DNA of 20,745 nucleotides from Silene noctiflora (Eukaryota > Streptophyta > Magnoliopsida > Caryophyllales > Caryophyllaceae). Every line of letters begins with the position of its first letter. Within the stretch, counting starts at the first letter, position 1. The translations under genes and the position numbers were made by a program. The stretch is taken from positions 10,258 to 31,002 of the forward strand of contig VHZZ01020186.1 of the NCBI GenBank assembly GCA_009801015.1, written 5' to 3'. Below are positions 1 to 9,100 of this stretch, piece by piece. Below the pieces are notes generated by a model. It did not search any database. It saw nothing but the letters and a program-made list of their open reading frames with translations, and was not told the origin of the DNA.

Positions 1-1944
1 TAGGCCTACGGTATGGTCACAATTGGTATTACATATGGCTTACGATAACTAATACGATAAATTATGAGACGGTCTTACCTTGCACGAATAACGAGGTGGA
101 ACGATTGCTAGGTTAGAGCTCCTCTTTCTCGAAATTTCCAAATTTTATGAGGCGCTAGGTTAGGGTTCTTCGTTTTATATGCTAGGTTAAGACGGTATAT
201 TATTTTATTATTAAACCCGTTTCAGTTTAATGTATCGTATAATTAAATCCCGACATATCATACATCTCATACAAAATAAGCACACGGCTCAATCTAATTC
301 CCGTCTTACTTATTTATTTTATTATTTAATTATCGTCTTAAATGCAATTATCGATTGTTACTATTTTTATTATTTATTAATTATTTAACTNAGCACCCCG
401 GTGAGCCGAGCCGAGCCTACCCCTAATGACGAAGGGATTCATAGTTGTTACTATTTGGGAAGGTTAATCTCAATTTTGAAAAGTGAGAGATCTCATCAAT
501 TAAATTGTCTATAATTTTAAGTGAACTAAATAAGTGAATGCTAGACAATTTAAATCGATAACAACGAAAAATAAAATGCATGTGACGACGATTTGGCATG
601 AAAACAAGTAAAAAATCATTATATGACCAGCTAGCTTATGTTATTAACTAGACTATTACAATTCGGAAACCAACTCCTTGGTCCCTTGAGTCTTCATGGG
701 AATGGCCTCTTTGTTTAGGATTTCGGAACTCCTTTCCGAAAAACACCATCTTGAGGAAACTCCGTCTTGAAGAAAACTCAAAATATAATAACTACTATAA
801 TTAAACTACATAGTTTTTATTATTATACAATTATTTGCAATAAAATTAAATCTATTAATTAATTACAATTTGGAGATACGAAATCGCATTTAATTACAAA
901 TTAATCGATATTCCCTTACATTATGGGAAATACCAATTTCTAACTATGGTCATATAAGGTAAAATTACATGAATTAAATACAATAAATTTTATTCATCAA
1001 CATGAATAAAAATATGCAATAAATAAAAATGTCATGCCAAATCGTCCTACTTACCAACAATGACGCCTAGAGTTCGGTATTGCGGAATTGAACATTTTTA
1101 ACAATTAAAAATTCATAATCCAATCTTAAAACTTCTTTTAAGATAAACAAAGTTATATACTCTGGTCCAATACCAAAAATTAGTCCTCACTAATAATTTG
1201 GCAATTTATTTGGTGAATGAACAATTTTAAAGGATAAAAACCTTATAAAATACAACTTTTATGTAATATAAACAAATTAATCATAACCCTTATGAAAAAT
1301 TATATTTTAAAATTTTATATATTCTGGTAACTTACCATAAATATATGAATGTCTAAAATTTAACTCATAAATTCATTTTATAACAATTTTATAAATTAAC
1401 TAATAATTGTGTAACTATTATAAATTAATTCCAAATTAAATAATAAAATTATGAAAAAATTCTAAGCAAAATTCTAACTTCTTGGAAAAATATACATAAT
1501 ATAAAAATATAAAAATTTTGACCATAAAAATTTATTTGACATTTATTCAAGAATTAATCATTATTTACCAATTTTTATCACATAAAAATCAATAAACTAT
1601 GAAAATTAATCAAATTAATTTCTAAATTTCTAATTCTCATAAATAGAACATGAAAGTGATTATATATAAATAAAAATGCCCAAAATTAACATGAAACTCA
1701 ATTTTATTAACAATTAACAAAAAAAATAATGCATATTAACTCATTTTAAGTCGGTAAAATATAATGATATGCTAGAAAAAACCATAAAATTCAAAATTTC
1801 GACCCAAATCATTTTAGTACCAGATTATTTCATGAAAATTAATATTTTATGATAAAACTAATTTTAACACCAAAATATTCAATTTTTATCAATTTATCTC
1901 ATAAAGTGATAAAACCGTTTTAAGATGACATGCATGTGAATAAT
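1..1944. other. AT-rich non-coding stretch, probably internal region of a minus-strand LTR retrotransposon
   Basis: No reading frame or conserved protein motif is visible on either strand, and there is a single N at 391. The stretch lies on the internal side of the primer-binding site at 1945-1956, so it is most simply the leader or internal part of the element whose LTR is at 1959-3208, read on the minus strand and leaving the window on the left. A 15-bp inverted repeat (587-601 against 1032-1046) is the only extra structure I noticed. The absence of gag or pol over almost 2 kb suggests a long untranslated leader, a non-autonomous element, or nested insertions that I cannot resolve. Confidence 0.4.
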
Positions 1945-1956
1945 GCTCTGATACCA
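1945..1956 (-). other. LTR-retrotransposon primer-binding site (initiator tRNA-Met type)
   Basis: The minus strand reads TGGTATCAGAGC, the classic plant primer-binding site complementary to the 3' end of initiator tRNA-Met, where reverse transcription of LTR retrotransposons is primed. It is separated by two bases from the LTR that starts at 1959 on the plus strand, as expected for the 5' LTR of a minus-strand element. Confidence 0.8.
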
Positions 1957-1958
1957 CT

Positions 1959-3208
1959 TGTTAGTTTAAGACCCTAATTAGACAACTCTAATGTCAAATT
2001 AAATTACTAGATATTTTAATTAAAATGGTCTTAATACACATGCACTGAAACTATATGCAATAAAAACTAGTAAACGAGGAAATTCCCTTACATTGGTATT
2101 ACGGAATTAAGAACTACAACTATTGTAGTCTTATGATCAATCTACTAGCTTTTGGATGATCCTCCTAACCCAAGTTTTCAATAGAGAAAACCTCCTTTGG
2201 TTTGCACCCAAGACTAGCTCAAAGTGTCTTAAATTTATTAACTAGATAAATTTAAGACAAACTTTGTATAATATGTGTAATATTGTTACTCTAATAATAT
2301 TAGTTTGTGAGCGTTATTATTGTGTGAATTTTTGATGAATATTGATCAACACTTGATCAAAGTTTTAAGAGGAAAAAGATGAAGAAAATGGTCTCTTTTT
2401 TTTTTCTCCAAAAATCAACCCATAAAGAGATGATAAAGTGAGGTATACATAGGGATGAAATGTAAACAATTCACATACATTTATTAGTGGGTTTTGCCTA
2501 ACTCTTTGAGTGTGTAACACTCCTTGAGTTTGACGGCATAATGGATTCTTACGCGTCCATTTCGACTTCCGACATTTGTCCCACAAATGCTTATAAGTCT
2601 TATATTTAATTATCTTATATAATTAAATATTAATTTAATTATTTAACCCTTAAATAATACAAATTAATAAATAATGTACACCCAACTTTTAAGTAATATT
2701 AGACCATTTTATCAATATAAAATGTATCTCATATAACTGTATTAGCTAATTTTTACAACCTCTTGTAAATAGGATTAGCTAATTACCTCCGACTCACAAT
2801 ATACATATGTCGTAGTAATTTAGTCAATTAACTATTAATTACTAAATTTTCGTCTAACATTTATTAATTAATTATCACATAATTAAATAATAAATTTCTT
2901 TGGCCCGAGTTCGTAACTCGTCATCAAATAATAAATTTACTTGACTAATTAAAAGTCAATATTATACAAAATACTAATTAAATTGCATCCTATACAAATA
3001 ATTAGTTTTTCTAATTGAGCATCGTCCTATAGGTGTGACCGAAAGGGATCAGTTGATCACGGCCGTCAAACGACAGTAACGTCAAACTCTAGTTAGCCGA
3101 GCGTTACCGATATACGTTGATCAACTGACAAATAAAATATGTCCCTGATATTCTTTTTACGAGATTTATTATGTAGACGCACTATTGAGGAGGACACCTA
3201 CTCCAACA
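1959..3208 (-). mobile_element. 5' LTR of a minus-strand LTR retrotransposon
   Basis: The segment begins TGTTAG and ends CCAACA, giving the usual TG...CA ends with a short TGTT/AACA inverted terminus. It abuts the primer-binding site with a 2-bp gap. It is about 1250 bp and AT-rich, with no credible coding sequence. The part from about 2556 on is clearly repeated at 3404-4350, in a diverged second LTR of the same family. The sequence at 3209-3213 (gaata) would be one copy of the target duplication; the other lies outside the window. Copia or gypsy type cannot be decided without pol. Confidence 0.7.
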
Positions 3209-3668
3209 GAATAAACTAGCCAAAAGATGGTGTTTTGTTGTTGTTTTTTTTTTGTCTCAAAAGTTCACTTATAATGTGTGTAGTGATGGGGTATTTATAG
3301 ACCTCAAATGTAAACAAATGAAGTTTTGTTAGTGGGAAAATGCCTACCCACATGTGATGTTTTTATTACATAAAAATAGTGGCTCACATATTGTCTATGG
3401 GTCCATTTCGATTTCCGACATTTGTCCCACAAATGCTTATAAGACTTATATTTAATTATCTTATATAATTAAATATTAATTTAATTATTGAACACTTAAA
3501 TAATATAAATTAACAAATAATGTACAGTTAACTATTAAGTGACATTTTACCATTTTATCAATATAAAATGTGTCTTATAATTATTAATTAGTTAGTTTTA
3601 CAACCTCTTGTAAATATTATTAACTAATTACTTCCGCCTCACAATATACACACATAGTATAAATATTA

Positions 3669-3984
3669 CTCCCTCCCATCCGCTATTTTCTTCCCCTTTG
3701 AAGTGGGCACGGGGATTAAGGGAGGGAGTATTATATTGATAAAGGAAAATGTGGGGTTGGGGGATAGTAGTAATTAAGAATAAAATAAGAGTAAAAGAGT
3801 TGGTGGGGTTTGGTGATAAGAGTGAGGGATGAATAAAATAAGAGTAAAAGTGTTGGGTGGGGTTTGGTGATAGGAGAGAAGGATGAATAAAATAAGAGTA
3901 AAAAGTTGCCAAAAATAGAAAGGGGAAGAAAACCTAAATAATCCGTTTTAGGAAATAGTGAAGAAAATAGAGGATAGGAGGGAG
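3669..3984. mobile_element. Stowaway-like MITE (Tc1/mariner type) with TA target duplication
   Basis: The ends are inverted: CTCCCTCC.ATCC.CTATTTTCTTC on the left and its complement on the right, flanked by TA at 3667-3668 and 3985-3986. The paralogous LTR at 1959-3208 is an empty site at the matching position (near 2821-2828), so the insertion is supported directly. Close to the left end there is a second short inversion (GGGAGGGAGTA at about 3721-3731), hinting at rearrangement. The open frame on the minus strand here comes from the repeat and is not a gene. Confidence 0.85.
3778..3905. repeat. Short tandem repeat of about 53 bp inside the MITE
   Basis: A unit starting GAATAAAATAAGAGTAAAAG begins at 3778, 3831 and 3885. 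There are two nearly full units of 53-54 bp and a partial third. Copies differ by a few substitutions and one-base indels. Confidence 0.8.
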
Positions 3985-4384
3985 TAGTTAATTAACTATT
4001 AATTACTACATCCCCTCGATTTATTAATCAATTATCATATAGTTGAATAATAAATTCCTTTAGCTCGAGTTCGTAACTCGTCATCAAAATAAATTCATTT
4101 GACTTAATTAAAAGTCAATGTATACAAGGTACTAATTATATTATATCTTATACAAATAATTAGTTATTCCATTTGAGAATCATCCTATAGGTGTGACCGA
4201 AAAGGATCAGTTAATCACCGCCGTTTTACGACAGTAACGTCAAACTCTAATCAGCCGAGCGTTACCGATTTACGTTGATCAACTGACAAAAATAAGATAC
4301 ATTCCTGATATTCCTTTTTACGAGATTTATTATATAGACGCACTATTTAATTATACTAATACATACTTTTTCTAAAAACATACC

Positions 4385-4416
4385 CGTGCAACAAAGTTGC
4401 ACGAGTTTAAAACTAG
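4385..4416 (+). mobile_element. Helitron-type 3' terminus
   Basis: An 8-bp perfect stem (CGTGCAAC / GTTGCACG with an AAA loop, 4385-4403) is followed nine bases later by CTAG (4413-4416) and then T. That is the canonical Helitron 3' end: hairpin, then CTRR, inserted before T. The 5' end (TC after A) could not be fixed, so the element's length is unknown. It may be a very small derivative starting near 4350, where the LTR homology stops. Confidence 0.55.
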
Positions 4417-4527
4417 TCTATTTATATAATTTGATATGATGTGATTAAACGAGTCAGTAAAAACTTGTGCACACCCTAAAAATCCCGCAATATTGTGTTA
4501 ACACGTCATGATAAGAGTGGCAACTCT

Positions 4528-4746
4528 GAACACCCACATTGAAGAGGATAAACCATTCTCTTAGATGAAAGAGAGTGTTAAGAGTATGTCCTTTTTTTGT
4601 TTTTTTTGTTTTTTGGTTCAAATGAGCGCACTATGTCACGGGTGAGAATCGAACCCCCAACTTCATGATCGTGGTAAAAGAGCTTTTACCACTTGAGCTA
4701 GCTCTTGTTCTCATGAGTATGTCCTCTTTAATGTGAATACATCCTC
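4528..4746. repeat. Partial Tourist-like MITE copy, interrupted by a SINE
   Basis: The segment starting GAACACCCACATTGAAGAGGA parallels the left part of the intact MITE at 4750-5117, including the following 'accat.ctcttagatga.ag' block. The copy resumes after the SINE at 4593-4714 with 'tctttaatgtga', as in the second copy. It has no complementary right end of its own. Confidence 0.6.
4593..4714 (-). mobile_element. tRNA-derived SINE with 11-bp target-site duplication
   Basis: On the minus strand the element starts at 4714. It shows a pol III A box (TAGCTCAAGTGG, complement of 4689-4700) and B box (GGTTCGATTCTC, complement of 4644-4655), then a short body and an A-rich tail (the T-rich run from 4593). 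It is flanked by perfect direct repeats GAGTATGTCCT at 4582-4592 and 4715-4725, the mark of LINE-type target-primed insertion. At about 122 bp it is short even for a plant SINE. The tRNA-like head lacks a paired acceptor stem, so it is not a tRNA gene. Confidence 0.88.
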
Positions 4747-4749
4747 TTA

Positions 4750-5117
4750 GAGCATCCACATTGAAGAGGATTGACCATCCTCTTAGATGAGAGGGGGTGC
4801 TAAGAGGATGTTCTCTTTAATGTGACAACATCCACTTTGCATCCTCTTTGAAAGGGAAGAGGAAGACATCCTCTATAAATAGAGGATGTCCTTGTCTCGG
4901 CCCAAGTGTCATACAAGAGAGAAAATGGGTGATGGAGACTACTTAAAAAGGTGAAAAAAGAGAGAAATGGAGGATACTCTTTGATGTGGAGAAAAAGAGA
5001 GGAAGATGATGAAGAAATTGAGAATTGGGTAGAGAAAAGAGAAAATGACGTGGCTAAATAAGAAAATTATACAAAATCAAAGAGAGAAAGAGGATGATCT
5101 CTTCAATGTGGATGCTC
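4750..5117. mobile_element. Tourist-like MITE (PIF/Harbinger type) with TTA target duplication
   Basis: Perfect 19-bp terminal inverted repeats (GAGCATCCACATTGAAGAG and its complement) bound 368 bp and are flanked by TTA at 4747-4749 and 5118-5120. The interior is purine-rich (gaggaag, gagaaaa) and non-coding. TTA duplication with this terminus is typical of PIF/Harbinger-derived MITEs. Confidence 0.85.
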
Positions 5118-5120
5118 TTA

Positions 5121-5295
5121 GCATCTTTTTTGAAGAAGAAGAGGATGAAAATGTTCTTATCTTGGCCCTTGTATTAAATAAGAGATAAAAATTTACTTAA
5201 ATGGAGAAAGAGGAGAGGAAGATAACATTCTCTATGATATGGGCAAAAAGAGAGAAAGAGGAAGGAGATAGTGAAAAGTGAGATAGATAAAAGAG
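5121..5295. repeat. Diverged partial copy of the adjacent Tourist-like MITE
   Basis: The purine-rich 'gaagaggatga', 'cttggccc' and 'gaggagaggaagat' blocks follow the order of the second half of the intact MITE (about 4850-5050), with many changes. No clear ends are visible. Confidence 0.45.
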
Positions 5296-5303
5296 AGTAT
5301 AAT

Positions 5304-5840
5304 TAGGGCTGAGCAAAATTATACGATACGATTTTATTATACGTATCCGATACGCTATACGAATTTAATTATACGGATTTCCGGATATCCGATACGGTTC
5401 TTTAAAAACCGTATCGGATAAGGATCAGCAAAATATGAAACCGGATATACGGTATCCGATACGGTTGCCTTTTTCTAGAATAAAATATTAAAATATATAC
5501 ATAAATTACAAAATAACCAATATATTGGTGATTAAACCTTATTAGTATTAAACTTTATAAGTTATTTACTCTTATAACTTTTTAAAACATTTTTAAGTTG
5601 CTAAAAAACCAACAATCACACATAGAAAAGAAAAAAAAAATATATTAAATTACATAAATAAAGCTGAAAACCGGATACCGGATATACGGTTTCCAGATAT
5701 ACGGAAAAACCGGATATACGGTTTCCNTATATACGAAAAAACCGTATCGGATAAGGATACTAAAAAAAGGAGATTTAAAAAACCGGATATCCGATACGGT
5801 TTTTAAAACCGTATCGGATATCCGATTTTGCTCACCCCTA
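5304..5840. mobile_element. hAT-type MITE rich in CCGTATCGGATATCC subrepeats
   Basis: The ends TAGGGCTGAGCAAAAT and ATTTTGCTCACCCCTA are inverted with one mismatch. They are flanked by an imperfect 8-bp duplication (agtataat at 5296-5303, acgataat at 5841-5848), fitting the hAT superfamily. Both halves are packed with variants of GGATATCCGATACGG and its complement, the rest is AT-rich, and there is one N near 5727. It ends about 310 bp before the start codon of the ATPase gene, so it forms the distal part of that gene's upstream region. Confidence 0.75.
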
Positions 5841-5848
5841 ACGATAAT

Positions 5849-6150
5849 GTCTACAAAATCCAGAATAAAAGAGAAAAATAAGAGGATGAAATCATTCTTT
5901 TGTCTAAACTGTCCAAGCCTCCATAACTGTCAAATCCCAAAGACTTTCTTGTCACTTTCACCATTTTTGATGCACCAACTCAAGTAGTACTCAACTCATA
6001 AAACTACATTAAAAAAATACTTAAAAACCCATGCAGGAAAACTTCCTCACCAACATAACTCTTTTTATTAAAACTGACTACAACTAGTCTCTAGTTTATA
6101 TATATTTACATGTAAAAAATAGAGTTTATTAGGAATAATAAGCAATAGAA
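5849..6150 (+). promoter_or_regulatory. Upstream region of the ATPase gene with a TATA-like box
   Basis: The stretch between the hAT MITE and the start codon has no reading frame of its own. A TATA-like run TATATATAT at about 6097-6105 lies roughly 45-50 bp before the ATG, which would make the 5' leader very short. The start-codon context (AGAAATGGCGG) fits the plant consensus, with A at -3 and G at +4. The transcription start is not determined. Confidence 0.4.
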
Positions 6151-9100
6151 ATGGCGGCAGAGAAACACATTGAAGAAATTAGAAACAAAAAGTTTTCATT
6201 AGGTGCAAAGGAACAAAACCTTTTAACCTTAGATTTGCATAACGCTGTTAATTGTCTTTCTGCTGAACTTTATACTAAAGATGTCCACTTTCTTATGGAG
6301 CTTCTTCAGGTTTCTTCGTCTTCCATCTTTTGGCATTTCATTTCGTCATGCACTTTACACTTGTATATTTTATGTCAACTATTAAAGACTTCAACTTTAT
6401 TTCAATTGTATCTGTTTTTTACTTCCTGGGTTACATGGCGTCAATCTTTGGCCACTAGTTCTTGTATACAACTGTTCGTTGTTTTACTCACTTTGTAAAA
6501 TCACTTGTCATATACTCCCTCCGTCCCTGTCATTTGTAGACCTATTCATTTTTTGGTGTCCCACTTAATTATTTACCTTTTTATTTTCAGAATGAATGCG
6601 GGCAGTTTGATCCTCCACAGTCAATTTGTTTAACATGACATTTAATAATTGGTTTCCACCCATTTCCTTGGTTTTTGTGCTAAAATCAAAGGTAGACAAA
6701 TAATGATGTTTTATTCCATGGGTATAAATGTCTTTGGTTGATGGTTTTATGCCTATAATGAAGTCTTGAAGTGTTTGAGACTTGGAGTGTCAAATGTTGG
6801 CCACGCGACAAGTCGACACCCAATGAAAGTCAAGTGTTGTAAGTTGAGTTTTTGATACTTTACCGTAGTAAGACCTTGACTGAGTGATTAAGATGAATAA
6901 GATTGAGGTGATTTTCATTAATGCTCATGTATACGCATATAGATGCAAAAATCTATAAGGAGGTGTTTCTGGAAGTTTTATTTTAATTACTTTTGTATGT
7001 ACTTCATATTTCTAAATTCTAAGTGTATTGAATTTAATTGAATAGAGTTATAAAGGGAGTAGTAATTGTTGTGTTTTGTTGTTTTCTAGAATGCAGAGGA
7101 TAACACGTATGCAGAGGAGGTTGATCCCACCCTCGAATTCCTTCTGACAACCCGAGATATTACCAGCTGTGGTGCTACAGAAACGCTCCTTATTTTTAAT
7201 AATGAAGTTGGTTTCTCTAGGCAAAACATGGAGTCCATTTGTAGCGTGGGTCGATCTACAAAGAAAGGGAAAAAAGACCAAGGCTTTATTGGTGAAAAAG
7301 GTGCTTATTTGATCCCACACTTTCTAATCGGAGAATTGCTTGTTACTGTAGTCATGGTTGAAAACGATTAATGTCTGATATTTGGTTGGTTTCTTCTAAG
7401 GATTATGTCGTATGATTGAGTCACTATGTGCTTTGTTATTGTGCTGTATTGCTAATGTTATGACATATGAACTGCATTACAATTGCGTTACATCTAGTTA
7501 AATTGTTTCTTAGAAGGCTCTGCCTGCTGCCTCTATGACCAGTTCACCTAAATATTTATACTAATTTTTTGGATGGTCGGTAATAGGCATTTGATTCTAT
7601 TTGTGTGTATTGACTGCAGGAATCGGGTTTAAGAGTGTTTTCTTAGTAAGTAAACAACCTCACATTATTAGTAATGGGTACAAGGTCAAGTTTAACGAAG
7701 AACCGGATGAGCACTGTGCTATTGGGTACATAGTACCTGAATGGATTAACGACATTTCCTTTGTCTCTAAAGTACATGCTGTATATGGGTCCGAAAATTT
7801 ACCCACAACAGCAATTATCCTTCCAATAAAGGAAGACAAGGTGAAGTCTGTGAAGGAAGAACTGTCATCACTTCATCCTGAGCTACTTCTATTCCTAAGC
7901 AAGTTGAAAAGACTTTATGTACACACAGACAGTTGCACTTCTAAAAATGCTGCCAGTCTGACTGCTATATCAATAGTCAATGAAACCCATCATGTCGTTT
8001 CAAGAGATAAAGATGCTGACTCACGGGTTGTGCATCTATCTGTAAAGGATAAGCCCGATGGTCCTGAGGAGAAATGCCAGTATTACATGTGGAGACAGGC
8101 ATTTCCAGTGAGGACGGAGGCCAGAGTGGGTGGAAGAACACAAGTTGCAAAATGGATAATCTCACTTGCATTCCCATTTGGTAATAGGCTGAAAAGAGGA
8201 ACCTCTTCAATTGGGGTTTTTGCTTTTCTCCCCACTTCAATGGTCACAAACTTTCCATTTGTGATTCAGGCTGATTTCATCCTTGCTTCTTCTCGGGAAA
8301 CTATTATGTTTGATAACAAGTGGAATCAAGGAATTCTTGGTAATGTGCCTCTCGCATTTGTCAATGCCTTCACATCATGTGTCAAAGAAGGTTCTCCGGT
8401 GTTTACAGCTGCACAGGCTTTCGAGTTCCTACCATCACATGCTTCAACATTCCCTGAACTCAACAAAATTAGAGAAACAATCCAGAAGAAAATTATCGAT
8501 TCTGCGATTATACCTTGTGAAACATTCAGCGATGAGATAATTTTTTGCAGACCTGCTTCTGCGGTGAGAATCTACCCAAGTTTTCGAAAAATTCTGTTCA
8601 GGTTGAAGGAAAAAGGAGTTACTTTGGCTGGCATTTCTTCCATGCAATATTTACCACTGCATTCTTCTATAGACCAAGATAAGTATAATCCCAGTCTGGA
8701 CTTCCTTTCTGTTCCTAGACGAGATGATTGGTATGAAAAGTGCTTTGCTGCGTGTGACCTTGTCGGTCAAGCTTCAGACAAAATGTACATAAATCTCCTT
8801 CTATTTGTTATTCAGTATGTGAGTTATCCCACTACTAATGTGAAATTTCCTCTGATCAAGTTCTCAAACGGGTTGGGTGAGGTAGAATTGCGCTCTCTTG
8901 CCAAAAGCAAAAATGGTCCTAACATAAAATATGGGGCCCAATCAGAACTGCATGCTTGGCTGCACAAATGCAATCTGCTCTTCTCCTGCCCCAATAACAT
9001 ATTTTTTTTACCAAATTCCCTCCAGATTGCTTTAACAAAGCACTCGTATGGTCGTAAGGTTTTCAACTGGCTTTCCTTATATGGTGGGGTCAAACCTTGC

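Larger units (their letters stand above)
3214..4350 (-). repeat. Diverged second LTR copy, truncated and interrupted by a MITE
   Basis: From about 3404 this matches 2556-3190 closely. Shared blocks include the 'cgacatttgtcccacaaatg' stretch, the 'gacagtaacgtcaaactc' block and the final 'tttattat.tagacgcacta'. The upstream part (3214-3400) matches about 2360-2555 only loosely. The last roughly 25 bp of the intact LTR are missing and are replaced near 4350 by unrelated sequence. Relative to the first LTR it carries an extra 316 bp at 3669-3984. The simplest reading is that the first element inserted into this older LTR. Confidence 0.65.

Noticed and set aside
2365..2586. 73-codon minus-strand frame in the LTR
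   Set aside because: The same region in the second LTR does not preserve the frame, and the composition is that of AT-rich LTR sequence.
3628..3912. Minus-strand 94-codon frame with repeated FYSYFIHPSLLSPNP
   Set aside because: It is the translation of the ~53-bp repeat within the MITE; it has no protein family signature.
4640..4714. Minus-strand tRNA gene
   Set aside because: A and B boxes are present but there is no paired acceptor stem. An A-rich tail and 11-bp target duplications show it is a SINE head.
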